In this document: positions 48,609-57,147 of the stretch, one piece after another
Position numbering within the stretch: the first letter of the stretch is position 1
Layout of the letters: each line of letters begins with the position of its first letter
The notes under the pieces: generated by a model
The model's database searches: none
Told to the model about the DNA's origin: nothing
The model's input: the letters and a program-made list of their open reading frames with translations, nothing else
Translations under genes and position numbers: made by a program
Assembly (NCBI GenBank): GCA_020635905.1
Contig: JACJYV010000001.1
Span: forward strand, 620,001 to 684,000
Direction: 5' to 3'
Length of the DNA: 64,000 nucleotides
Source of the DNA: Bacteroidia bacterium
Lineage (GTDB): Bacteria > Bacteroidota > Bacteroidia > J057 > JADKCL01

Positions 48609-49697
48609 TTGAAGATTCTTTCCGTCAATATCCAAAATTATAAGTCCATTCGTAATGCCACGGTTGAACTTGGGGAGATAAATATTTTGATTGGAGCGAA
48701 CGGAGCGGGAAAATCCAATTTTATATCCTGGTTTAAACTGCTTCACAGCATCATTGAAAATCAGCTTCAATTATTCACTGCCAGAAACGGAGGAGCAGAA
48801 AATATTCTTTACTTTGGCCGAAAATGGTCATCCTTCATTGAATCTGAAATTGAATTTGACTCCCTGAACGGACTCAAATCCTATTATCGTTTCAAAATTG
48901 AACCCTCAGCAGACGATCGTTTCTATTTTGCTGAAGAAAAGGCCGGGGAAAGCCAAAACGAGGGCAAAGAAAAGGCAAACAATCTGGCTGCTGGGAATTT
49001 CGAAACGGGAATTCACCAAAACCTGAATGGACCTTCCCAAATTCTTATTGCGAATGCACTCTCAGGCTTAAAAGTTTACCATTTTCACGACACGAGCGAA
49101 TCTGCCCAACTAAAACAAAAAGGCAGGGTGGACGACAACCGGGCATTGAGGGAAAATGCCTCAAATCTTGCGGCTTTCCTGTACTTTCTGGAGACCCGCC
49201 ACCCTGGCCAGTTTAGGCAAATTCAAAATACTGTCCGATTGATTGCTCCGTTTTTCGATGCTTTTCAATTGAAACCTGATGCAATCAATGAAGAATTTAT
49301 TCGGCTTGAATGGCGGGAAAAGGGTTCTGACAAGTACTTCAATGCAAGCAATCTTTCTGATGGCACCCTGCGAATGATTTGTCTGGCCACGCTGTTGCTT
49401 CAGCCCGAGCCACCCGACACCATCATTATTGACGAGCCCGAACTTGGCTTACATCCCGCCGCGATTGAAGTGCTCACTTCCCTGATCAAAAGCGCTTCCA
49501 GGCGTTCCCAAATTATCATTTCCACTCAATCCGTGACATTGATCAACCATTTTCTGCCTGAAAATATCCTGGTGGCAGACAGAAAAGACGGACAATCCAC
49601 CTTTGAAAGGATAGAAGCAACTGACCTGGAGGGCTGGAAGGAAGATTACAGCCTGGGTGATGTTTGGGAAAAAAATATCATTGGGGGCCGTCCCTGA
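48609..49697 (+). CDS. AAA/ABC-type ATPase (AAA_21, OLD/RecF-like), first gene of a defence-like pair
   Basis: A 362-residue soluble protein. The start is TTG at 48609: an in-frame TAA lies just upstream (48600-48602) and residues MKILSVNIQNYKSI fit the family's N-terminus. Walker A is GANGAGKS (Lys35). The ABC signature-like SNLSDGTLR is near residue 248, Walker B is IIIDEPELGLHP with Asp275/Glu276, and an STQS switch motif follows. This is the SMC/RecF-type ATPase fold found in OLD nucleases and several anti-phage systems. No nuclease domain is fused; the next gene, 6 bp downstream, encodes a TOPRIM-like protein, so the pair looks like a split ATPase/TOPRIM effector. A defence role is inferred, not shown. 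Confidence 0.85.
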   Translation: MKILSVNIQNYKSIRNATVELGEINILIGANGAGKSNFISWFKLLHSIIENQLQLFTARNGGAENILYFGRKWSSFIESEIEFDSLNGLKSYYRFKIEPSADDRFYFAEEKAGESQNEGKEKANNLAAGNFETGIHQNLNGPSQILIANALSGLKVYHFHDTSESAQLKQKGRVDDNRALRENASNLAAFLYFLETRHPGQFRQIQNTVRLIAPFFDAFQLKPDAINEEFIRLEWREKGSDKYFNASNLSDGTLRMICLATLLLQPEPPDTIIIDEPELGLHPAAIEVLTSLIKSASRRSQIIISTQSVTLINHFLPENILVADRKDGQSTFERIEATDLEGWKEDYSLGDVWEKNIIGGRP

Positions 49698-49703
49698 AAG
49701 GTT

Positions 49704-50369
49704 ATGAAGCAGGTTTTGGTAATCGTGGAGGGGCAAACAGAGGAACAATTTGTAAAAAACGTGCTTCAACCCTACCTCCATTACCGCGGGGTACATTTGG
49801 AACCCAAGATTGTCATTACCAAAATTGTTAAAGGAGGAAATAACTTTAAGGGTGGTTTGCAAAATTTCCAGCAGCTCAAAAGAGACATTTCCCATTGCCT
49901 GCGCGACACAAGTGTCCATGTGACAACCATGGTGGATTTTTATGCTTTGCCCAATGATTTTCCTGGGATGGATAGCCCGGCTTTTCGTGGAGCCGCAACT
50001 GAAAAAGTCCGTCATTTGGAGGAACAACTTGGCCTGGAAATAGGCTCCCCGAGGTTCATTCCCTATATCCAGTTGCACGAATTCGAGGCTTTGCTTTTTT
50101 CCTCCCTCAAGGGAATCTCAGAATTATTCCCGGATAATCAGGATTTTATTGCTGGAGTACAAACAATTATCGACAGGTATGAAAATCCCGAAGAAATCAA
50201 TGACAATCCCCAGACCGCGCCTTCCAAAAGAATACTAAACCTTTTTCCTGGCTATGAAAAGCCCTTTCATGGGGCAATGATCGCCATGGAAAACGGAATT
50301 GAGCAAATTTTAGAGAAATGCCCCCGCTTTGCCGCCTGGGTAACCCAACTATCCGGGTTGAATTTCTGA
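49704..50369 (+). CDS. DUF4276-type TOPRIM-like protein, partner of the ATPase
   Basis: A 221-residue protein starting six bases after the ATPase stop, so translation is probably coupled. Motifs of the DUF4276 family are visible: VIVEGQTEEQF near the N-terminus (Glu9 and Glu13/14), TMVDFYALPNDFPG in the middle (Asp in MVDFY) and QLHEFEALLFS. These acidic positions match the metal-binding Glu and Asp of TOPRIM domains, suggesting a nuclease or metal-dependent effector regulated by the ATPase. The family has no established biochemical function that I can cite. It may act on phage nucleic acid, on host RNA or on something else. Confidence 0.82.
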   Translation: MKQVLVIVEGQTEEQFVKNVLQPYLHYRGVHLEPKIVITKIVKGGNNFKGGLQNFQQLKRDISHCLRDTSVHVTTMVDFYALPNDFPGMDSPAFRGAATEKVRHLEEQLGLEIGSPRFIPYIQLHEFEALLFSSLKGISELFPDNQDFIAGVQTIIDRYENPEEINDNPQTAPSKRILNLFPGYEKPFHGAMIAMENGIEQILEKCPRFAAWVTQLSGLNF

Positions 50370-50411
50370 ATTTTTCAAAAGCTATCATCCTGTAAACGCC
50401 GATCAGGTAAC

Positions 50412-51197
50412 TTATCTCTCCCCCTCTTCCAGGTAATCAAAAACAACCTCCTCCCACTGACATTGCGGCAGTTTCTCCATTAATACAGCTTCACTTTCCT
50501 TCAATTTCAGGCCTTTGCAACGCAATTCTTTCAGTCCAGGTAACTCAAAAAGGGGAGCCAGAAAGCGAATGTTTTTCAGGTTGTAAAGATGAATGCAGGT
50601 CAGGGAATCCATTTTGCGGACAAAATCCAGCTTATTGAGACGGGGCAGGCCCGAAAGACGCAATTCTTTCAGGTGGATCAGATTAGAAAGAAAGTGGTTG
50701 GCCAAACGGTCGTCGAAAGGGCGAAAGCCAACCAGTTTCAACTCCAGCAAACCTGAAGCAGCTTCCAGGCCCAAAAAGGAATCCTGCAGGGCGTTTGCGG
50801 CAAAATGGTTGGAGAAAAGTGAAAGGCTTTGCAAAGCGGGTAGGTTGCCTGGGCGAAAATTCGGGTCGATGAGTCCGTTTTGTGACAGGGACAAAGTCTC
50901 TAATTTGTTCAGGGAATTGAAATTCACGGGGTTTCCAAAAATCCCGAACTCCGTGAGGGTCAGATGCCGCACCTGATGGAGGAGACTCCAGTCCAGGTTT
51001 TCCATGCTTTGATAATACCCGCTGACCATCAATTTCAGGCCGGGTTTCGCCTCCAACGCCTCATTTATCATCGCAAGGCCTTCCTTTCCCAACCTGAAAT
51101 TAAAATGAATCTCATTGATTCCCTTCAGGGTCTCAGGCTGAGACAGCAGGAGGGTATCCTTTTCTGCCAGAACTATCAGACGATCTTCAGCGATCAT
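50412..51197 (-). CDS. LRR-like cytoplasmic protein, 261 aa
   Basis: Irregular leucine-rich repeats occupy residues ~55-250 (LNKLETLSLSQNGL, LPALQSLSLFSNHF, LIHLKELRLSGL, LPGLKELRCKGL). There is no signal peptide, membrane segment or sorting domain. The repeats are less regular than in the 305-residue LRR protein at 40809-41726, but both are minus-strand, cytoplasmic and single-domain. It converges with the ATPase/TOPRIM pair across 42 bp and diverges from the next gene (157 bp between the two chosen starts). A protein-protein interaction role is inferred. It could belong to the neighbouring pair functionally, but the opposite strand argues against an operon. Confidence 0.72.
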   Translation of the reverse strand: MIAEDRLIVLAEKDTLLLSQPETLKGINEIHFNFRLGKEGLAMINEALEAKPGLKLMVSGYYQSMENLDWSLLHQVRHLTLTEFGIFGNPVNFNSLNKLETLSLSQNGLIDPNFRPGNLPALQSLSLFSNHFAANALQDSFLGLEAASGLLELKLVGFRPFDDRLANHFLSNLIHLKELRLSGLPRLNKLDFVRKMDSLTCIHLYNLKNIRFLAPLFELPGLKELRCKGLKLKESEAVLMEKLPQCQWEEVVFDYLEEGER

Positions 51198-51354
51198 AAA
51201 ATAAGGTAAGTATCGGGTAAACCATTCTTAATGAGGCATGAAAACCAGGAATTTTCCTAATGTGGACAGGGACAAACTTACTGAAATGTACACAAAATCC
51301 GCCTTCCCGATCCTTACCTTGAAGCTTCAATCACTTAAAAAGAGCAATTTTCCC

Positions 51355-52398
51355 ATGAAAAAGCAAAGTTCACCCTCTTCCACTTCTAATTCCATTCCCC
51401 CAACTCCCAATACCACCACGCCTTTGGTGACCACCCCCTCGCCACCTGTGGTGCCCGCATCAGTCGAAACTGGTCTGGGACAACTGATCAACCTCAAGGG
51501 CACCTGGCACAGCACCACAGGAGAAAACAGCTATTGTGTGATGACATTGCCCCAAAACGTCAATGCCCCGGGCGGATACATCCTCAAAAATTTCCCTTAT
51601 AACGAGGAAATGACCTTTGCTGACATCCCCGGCAATGTGCCCAACCGCGGTGGCGGATTCAACCAGATCTCCAATACCCTGTTTTATGAGCAGCGGGTTT
51701 ACTTTTCAAATGCCATCCCGGGCGTGCCTGTTGTACCCAATAGCGTGGTAAACACCCTGGTGCATGCCGAAAACGGCTCCTGGCTGTTTCTCGACACCAC
51801 CAAACAATCTGAAGGGGCCTATCCTTCCAATCCGCCCGTGTATGAGCAAGGAAATGTTCCTCCCCAAAACCCCAATATGAACCTGGCCAAGCAGGTCTCA
51901 GTGCCGCATGGCAATTCCATTCTGGCTAACGGAAGTGTGATGCCCTGGCATACGGGGGGTTCGAATGATCCACTTCCCACTTTTCCGGGAATACCAACCA
52001 TCCCGCAGGTAAACACGATCCCCCTGTATCAGGGAGTTCCTTATTATCCTGAAAAGTATGGGCCATCCATGAAGGTTAACGGAGTGGAAACCAACCTCAA
52101 CATCAACCCCAATTACAAACTGGTCCAATTTCTGGAAGCCAATCAGGATTCAATCAAAGACTTTGTGGTTTTCAAGGTTTCGGCCAATGCCCAAAACATC
52201 ACCAACATTTCCTTTGAAAGCAAGCACGCAAGCGTGGTTTCCTATGAGACTACCATCTGGCTGCTGAACCCGGGCACCCCGGATGCCTTTCTGATGTACT
52301 CCCAGAATGTGGGCCTCAATCTGACCCTGATCGTGAATGGAAATCCGGCCACGATTTTCTTCCCCCACGTGCTGGTCAATGTGCTGAATCCCGCATAA
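51355..52398 (+). CDS. 'Heme-binding protein' family-like beta-rich protein
   Basis: 347 residues from ATG 51355; an upstream in-frame ATG at 51238 would add 39 residues that look non-conserved. The N-terminal ~35 residues are Ser/Pro/Thr-rich and probably disordered. The body matches, by recall, a family annotated 'heme-binding protein' in cyanobacteria and Bacteroidota: LGQLINLKGTW, MTFADIPGNVPNRGG, LFYEQRVYF, LVHAENGSWLFLDTT and SVPHGNSILANGS follow that family's order. Heme binding itself is not demonstrable from these motifs and the family's role is unsettled. The C-terminal ~80 residues (FKVSANAQNITNISFES to the end) are also beta-rich. No signal peptide is visible with either start. 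Confidence 0.6.
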   Translation: MKKQSSPSSTSNSIPPTPNTTTPLVTTPSPPVVPASVETGLGQLINLKGTWHSTTGENSYCVMTLPQNVNAPGGYILKNFPYNEEMTFADIPGNVPNRGGGFNQISNTLFYEQRVYFSNAIPGVPVVPNSVVNTLVHAENGSWLFLDTTKQSEGAYPSNPPVYEQGNVPPQNPNMNLAKQVSVPHGNSILANGSVMPWHTGGSNDPLPTFPGIPTIPQVNTIPLYQGVPYYPEKYGPSMKVNGVETNLNINPNYKLVQFLEANQDSIKDFVVFKVSANAQNITNISFESKHASVVSYETTIWLLNPGTPDAFLMYSQNVGLNLTLIVNGNPATIFFPHVLVNVLNPA

Positions 52399-52482
52399 CC
52401 CGATATTATACCTGATTTGTAAAATGAAGCAAATAATTCCCTGTAGGATTGGGGCCAGGTTGGCCATGGTCCTTCAGGGAAA

Positions 52483-53271
52483 TCACATCCACCCAAGATC
52501 ATGCAAAATCCGGCGGGAAATCTCTTTGCGGCATTCGCCAAAATTCTCAGGCCTTTTGTCCTCGGGCATTTCGAGGCGGGTAGCGAAGAAAATGACCTTC
52601 TCCCCTTTCTCCACCCAGCCCACGTACCAGCCAATGTCGTTACCACCCGAGACACCCCAACCCGTTTTGGCCCGCAAAACCCAATCCTCTCCCTGATCCT
52701 GAATCATGATTTCCTTCAGTTTGCTGTAATTTTCGGGTTTGGCCTGGAATACCTCTTTGTACAACTGTACCAGAAAGATAATCTGCTCACCGGGTGAGAT
52801 TTGCAGGGTGTCGTTGATCCAGAATTCATCCACCTTGCCCCCGGTGCGCATGTTGCCGTAGTGGGTGCAATTCATCATGCAGACGTACTCTGCAGGGCCG
52901 ATGCGGCGGGCAATCTCCTGGTAAACCCACAAAGCAGAGTACTTGTAGGCGTCCTTCAGATTGAGGTCCTGATTCCAGTCGGGTGACCAGCGTTTCTCCC
53001 CGTCCCAGGTAAAAACTTCGTTTTCATCCTGAACTGCACCCTTTTCCAGGGCAGCCAGGGTATTGAATATCTTGAAGGTTGAGGCAGGCAGGGTGCGCCT
53101 TTTGGTGTCCTTCACATCGCTGGCGATCCAGGTTTTGGTCTGTAGATCGTAAAGGGTGATGCTCCCCTGCACTTTGCAATCGTCGAAATAGGATTGGAAA
53201 TTGAGCTGCGCGAAGGAAAGGGCCGGGCCCAGGCCAAGCAGCAGTAATAGGATCAGGTGCTTTATTTTCAT
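52483..53271 (-). CDS. Class D (OXA-type) beta-lactamase
   Basis: A 262-residue protein starting at ATG 53271 with a signal peptide (MKIKHLILLLLLGLGPALSFAQ). The open frame to 53337 overlaps the upstream gene and is rejected. All class D landmarks are present: nucleophile motif STFK (Ser64, Lys67), SAL at 112-114 in place of the usual S-x-V, YGN at 138-140, Trp152 in FWINDTLQI, and KTG at 202-204. The expected reaction is periplasmic hydrolysis of penicillins through a carboxylated-lysine serine mechanism; spectrum and expression cannot be judged. It lies 43 bp downstream of the tricorn-like protease, with a 22-bp perfect palindrome in the gap, so it is probably co-transcribed but separately tuned. 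A BlaR-type sensor is unlikely because there are no membrane segments. Confidence 0.9.
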   Translation of the reverse strand: MKIKHLILLLLLGLGPALSFAQLNFQSYFDDCKVQGSITLYDLQTKTWIASDVKDTKRRTLPASTFKIFNTLAALEKGAVQDENEVFTWDGEKRWSPDWNQDLNLKDAYKYSALWVYQEIARRIGPAEYVCMMNCTHYGNMRTGGKVDEFWINDTLQISPGEQIIFLVQLYKEVFQAKPENYSKLKEIMIQDQGEDWVLRAKTGWGVSGGNDIGWYVGWVEKGEKVIFFATRLEMPEDKRPENFGECRKEISRRILHDLGWM

Positions 53272-53286
53272 TTTGGGGAATATTTC

Positions 53287-53308
53287 GAGCCAGGGCATGC
53301 CCTGGCTC
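53287..53308. repeat. 22-bp perfect palindrome between protease and beta-lactamase genes
   Basis: GAGCCAGGGC-AT-GCCCTGGCTC reads identically on both strands. It can form a 9-bp stem with loop CATG. No T-run follows on the minus strand, so it is not a classical terminator; it may stabilise or process the transcript, attenuate it, or bind a dimeric protein. Confidence 0.75.
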
Positions 53309-53314
53309 CTGAAA

Positions 53315-56300
53315 TTACTTCGATTTATCCGGGCCATTGGGTACGGGGGCCAGTTCCTGGGGATGGGCTTTCAGTTCCTTCAGGATTTCCTCAATGCCGG
53401 CCTTGAGTTGCAGGTCGTTGCCGAGGTAATCCTGGTGGGGATCGCCAATCACTTCTATATCAGGATCCACCCCGTGACCTTCGATGATCCATTCCTTTCC
53501 GTCGATGTCGTAGCGGGAAAATTCAGGCTTGCGCAGGTCGCCTCCGTCGATCAGGGGCAGGCTGCCGCGGATACCAACCACCCCACCCCAGCTGCGCTGG
53601 CCGACCAGTTTGCCCAGTTTATTCTGGCGAAAACGGTAGGGAAACAGGTCCCCGTCTGAGGCTGAATACTGGTCGATGAGGCAGACCTTGGGGCCGAGTA
53701 CCATCTGGGCCGGACTGGTGGAGGGCGCACAGTTGCGGGTGATGAGCACCATGTCGAGTTCGCGGCGCAGGCGCTCGATCAGCATGGGCGATACGTTGCC
53801 GCCGCCATTGCCGCGCACGTCGATGATGAGGGCTTTTTTGTTGAGTTGAGGGTAGAAGTATTTTACAAACTCATTCAAGCCATGCGGTCCCATATCGGGC
53901 ACGTGGATGTACCCGACCTGGCCATTGGTGGCTTCATCCACCTTGCGGATGTTGTTGCGCACCCAGTTGAAGTAATACAGGTCCGACTCGTCGTCGATGG
54001 GTTCCACCATGATCTTCCAGCTTCCTTCGGTCTTGGCTGAGGTATTGAGGGTCAGTTCTACCTGCTTGCCGGCCGTGCCGGCCAGGCCCTGGTAGATATC
54101 GGGCATGTCTTTTACAGAAACTCCGTTGACGGCCAGGATATAATTTCCCTCTGCCACCTTCAGACCGATTTCTTTGAGGGGAGAGCGCATGCCCTCCACC
54201 CAGCTTTCGCCGGGCAGGATGCGATCGATGCGGTAAGCATCGCCCTGCTTGCTGAGCTGGGCTCCCAAGAGGCCCATTTTGATGCGTTCGGGCTGGGGGC
54301 GATCCCCGCCGTTGATGTAGGCGTGGCCCACATTGAGTTCGCCGATCAGTTCCCCGATCAGGTAGTTGAGGTCATTGCGGTGATTGACGTAGGGCAGCAG
54401 GGGCTCATACTTTTTGCGCATGGCCAGCCAGTCCACCCCGTGCATTTTGGGATCCCAGAAGAAATCCCGCATCTGACGCCAGCACTCCATATAAATGGCG
54501 TTCCACTCCTCCCGTTTATTGATCACCACCTTCATGGCAGAGAGGTCGGCGGCATCTTTGAGTTTTACCTCGCCCGAAGGCGCATCCACTTTATAGTAAT
54601 TTCCCTTGTTCTGAATCACCATGCTCTTCTGGTCGGCGGTGAGGCGATAGCCGTCGAATTCTCCGATCACGGTTTCTTCTTTCTTCTTCAGGTCAAAATA
54701 AACCAGTTGGGTGCCCTTGTCTTCCCAGGAACGGCGTTGGTAATAAACGCCTTTTTCGGTGGCATCCACCCGGAAATAGTTGGAGGCTTTGCCGGAAATT
54801 TCCACTACCCTGTCACCCAATCCATCCAGATCCACCTTGACTTTCACGGGTTCTTTGGCCGGGGCCTTATCTTTCTCATCCTTGCCCTTGTCGTCTTTCT
54901 TTGCCTCCTTATTCTCTTCCTTCGCCTCGCCGGGCTTCACATCGTCATTCTCTTTGGCCAGGGGAGATTTTTCCTCCTTACTCAACACCAGCAGGTACAC
55001 ATTGCTCATGTTTACGTAGGCGTGGTTCCATTCGCTGTTGCTGTAAATGGGGTTAAAATCCCGCTGAGACACAAAATAGAGGTACTTTCCATCCGGGCTG
55101 AAGGATGGATTGCCCACATTATACCAGCCATCGGTCACCACGGTTGATTTTTTGGCGGCCACCTCATACAAAACCAGGCGGCTGTGAGCGGCCGGCATGG
55201 GCATCACGTAGGCGATCCATTTGCTGTCGGGCGACCAGTCGAAGTTGGTGATTTCCCAGCTCACGGATTTATCCACCTGGGTGATGGCTCCCGTGGCCAC
55301 GTCCACCAGGCTGAGGCGCAGCATTTTGTCGTTGAAGAGGATGGTTTTGCTGTCGGGTGACCAGCGCAGGGTGTATTTATAGGTGTCGGCGCCTTTGGTC
55401 AGCTGGCGGGGCGGGGCGCTGCCGTCGGCAGCCTGCAGGTAGATTTCGTCCTCCCCATTCTGGTCTGAGATCCAGGCCAACCATTTTCCATCGGGTGACC
55501 AGACGGAGTTGCGCTCGTGCACGCCCGAGGTGCGGGTGAGGTTGCGGGTCACCCCGCTTTTGAGGGGGAGGGTCCAGATATCGCCGCGGGCACCCAGGGT
55601 GAGGCGTTCTGCGCCGGGACTTACTTCCCAGGAATCGATGAATTTGCTGGCGTCCACCTGGGCATTGCGGCCCGCATTGTGGTCATCGGCAATTTTGATA
55701 CTGATCTTTTCGGTCTTGCCTGAATTCAGGTCATAGGTATAAAGGTAGCCTCCGTTTTCAAACACAATGGCATCGGGTCCGAGCGAGGGAAATTTGATGT
55801 CGTATTCGGTGAAGGTGGTCAGCTTTTCCGTTTGATTGCTTTGCAGATCATAGGAAAAGAGGTTCATGGTGCGGTCGCGGTCCGAGATAAAATAGATTTT
55901 ATTGCCGTGCCACATGGGCATGATGTCCTGGGCCTCGTTTTGGAAGAGCCGCTGCCATTTGCCCGAGTCAAAATTATAGATCCACACGTCGTCGGCCATG
56001 CCGCCGCGGTAGTATTTCCAGGTGCGAAACTCACGGAACACCTGGTTCATGGCCAGTTCGCTGCCATTGCTGCTGTAGGTAGCCCAGGAGGCCACTGAGA
56101 AGGGCAGTTCCTGGCACACGCCGCCTGCGGCAGTTACCTTGAAAAGCTGTCCTTTGAAGCTGTTGAAGCTCTTTTTGCGGGAGCGAAAAAGGATTTCCTT
56201 CCCGTCGGGGGTCCAGGTCATGACCAGGTTATTGGGGCCCATGCGGTCGCTGATGTCGTCGCGGTCGAGGGTCGCGGTCCAGGTCAGGCGCTTGGGTTCG

Positions 56301-56593
56301 CCGCCGGCAGCGGGAATCAAAAATACCTCGGTATTACCGTCGTACTGGCCGGTAAAGGCAATCTGGCTGCCATCGGGCGAGAAACGGGGAAATACTTCGT
56401 AGCCGTCGTGGGTGGTGAGGCGACGGGCAGTGCCGCCCTGACGGGGTACGGTGTAGAGGTCGCCTGCATAGGAAAATACAATTTCCGTGGCGGATATGGT
56501 GGGGAAACGCAGCAGACGGGCCTCAGACTGGGCGGAAACCCGGGTTCCGAGGGCAATCAGGATCAGGATTACGGAGAAGATCAGTTTATTCAT
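53315..56593 (-). CDS. Tricorn-like exported protease (TolB/beta-propeller, PDZ, S41 peptidase domain)
   Basis: A 1,092-residue protein starting at ATG 56593 with a signal peptide (MNKLIFSVILILIALGTRVSAQ). Residues ~25-560 are TolB/WD40-like propeller repeats (SPDGSQIAFTG, SPDGKWLAWIS, SPDSKWIAYVM). A Lys/Glu-rich linker follows (near 570-610). After a helical C1-like region comes a PDZ domain (~770-860), then the S41 core with GYIHVPDMG, IIDVRGNGGG and the nucleophile Ser979 in YSASDGD, then GHGVDPD. This is the full tricorn protease order, but the signal peptide shows a periplasmic enzyme, unlike archaeal tricorn. It probably completes peptide degradation together with S9-type peptidases. 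It is the first gene of an operon with the beta-lactamase. Confidence 0.92.
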   Translation of the reverse strand: MNKLIFSVILILIALGTRVSAQSEARLLRFPTISATEIVFSYAGDLYTVPRQGGTARRLTTHDGYEVFPRFSPDGSQIAFTGQYDGNTEVFLIPAAGGEPKRLTWTATLDRDDISDRMGPNNLVMTWTPDGKEILFRSRKKSFNSFKGQLFKVTAAGGVCQELPFSVASWATYSSNGSELAMNQVFREFRTWKYYRGGMADDVWIYNFDSGKWQRLFQNEAQDIMPMWHGNKIYFISDRDRTMNLFSYDLQSNQTEKLTTFTEYDIKFPSLGPDAIVFENGGYLYTYDLNSGKTEKISIKIADDHNAGRNAQVDASKFIDSWEVSPGAERLTLGARGDIWTLPLKSGVTRNLTRTSGVHERNSVWSPDGKWLAWISDQNGEDEIYLQAADGSAPPRQLTKGADTYKYTLRWSPDSKTILFNDKMLRLSLVDVATGAITQVDKSVSWEITNFDWSPDSKWIAYVMPMPAAHSRLVLYEVAAKKSTVVTDGWYNVGNPSFSPDGKYLYFVSQRDFNPIYSNSEWNHAYVNMSNVYLLVLSKEEKSPLAKENDDVKPGEAKEENKEAKKDDKGKDEKDKAPAKEPVKVKVDLDGLGDRVVEISGKASNYFRVDATEKGVYYQRRSWEDKGTQLVYFDLKKKEETVIGEFDGYRLTADQKSMVIQNKGNYYKVDAPSGEVKLKDAADLSAMKVVINKREEWNAIYMECWRQMRDFFWDPKMHGVDWLAMRKKYEPLLPYVNHRNDLNYLIGELIGELNVGHAYINGGDRPQPERIKMGLLGAQLSKQGDAYRIDRILPGESWVEGMRSPLKEIGLKVAEGNYILAVNGVSVKDMPDIYQGLAGTAGKQVELTLNTSAKTEGSWKIMVEPIDDESDLYYFNWVRNNIRKVDEATNGQVGYIHVPDMGPHGLNEFVKYFYPQLNKKALIIDVRGNGGGNVSPMLIERLRRELDMVLITRNCAPSTSPAQMVLGPKVCLIDQYSASDGDLFPYRFRQNKLGKLVGQRSWGGVVGIRGSLPLIDGGDLRKPEFSRYDIDGKEWIIEGHGVDPDIEVIGDPHQDYLGNDLQLKAGIEEILKELKAHPQELAPVPNGPDKSK

Positions 56594-56739
56594 ACAGGGC
56601 AAAAAGAGGTTTATTATGATAAATTCATGGATACTTTGTTGGAACAGGTGTTAAGATAGGAAAATGATGGAATATGAAACGAATCTGGGTGACATTTCAC
56701 TCCTTTTCACAAACTGCGGGAGGTTGGGGTGTAATTTTT

Positions 56740-56988
56740 AAACACAGAGGCCACGGAGTCCGCTGATGGGGTTAGGAGGTTTTGAAGATGGGAAAGCTTT
56801 CGCTTTGGGGGGAATTTCAACACAAAGGCCACAGAGGTTGCACAAAGAACACAGAGAATCAGTTATTTAGTGCAAATATTTTAAATAATGAAGAGGTAGT
56901 TTATCATGAAGCAACTCAAACCCAAAGCGAAAGCTTGCAACCCCAAAAAACTCCTGACCACTCCAATTGGCTCTGTGGCTCTGTGTTT
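56740..56988. repeat. Long imperfect palindrome (~249 bp), MITE-like
   Basis: Much of the 554-bp spacer 56594-57147 folds back on itself. The outer arms AAACACAGAGGCCACGGAG (56740-56758) and CTCTGTGGCTCTGTGTTT (56971-56988) pair with one gap and one mismatch. The inner arms AAGCTTTCGCTTTGGG (56794-56809) and CCCAAAGCGAAAGCTT (56921-56936) pair perfectly. The distances between outer and inner arms are 35 and 34 bp, so the symmetry is real. A separate hairpin GAAGC-GAAA-GCTTC is at 57001-57014. No gene or transposase is seen. Confidence 0.8.
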
Positions 56989-57095
56989 GATCTAAACAAA
57001 GAAGCGAAAGCTTCCTAATCAAAGAACTTGGTGATCTTTGTGTCTTTGTGGTTAAAAAACACTCTGCGGGCCACCACATTTTAACTGCACCCGGC

Positions 57096-57127
57096 TTTGC
57101 AGCTTCGGGGCTAAATAAGTACCTTTC
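57096..57127 (+). promoter_or_regulatory. Promoter of the FecR-like gene (TTTG-N20-TACCTTTC)
   Basis: TTTG (57096-57099) is followed after exactly 20 nt by TACCTTTC (57120-57127), one mismatch from TAnnTTTG, ending 20 bp before the ATG at 57148. Confidence 0.5.
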
Positions 57128-57147
57128 CCGCGATTTCAGAAGACCGC

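Noticed and set aside
53287..53308. Rho-independent terminator between protease and beta-lactamase
   Set aside because: The palindrome is perfect, but no U-run follows on the transcribed strand, so it is listed only as a palindrome.
52483..53337. Longer beta-lactamase start at 53337
   Set aside because: It would overlap the end of the upstream protease gene and place the signal peptide 22 residues in; ATG 53271 fits better.
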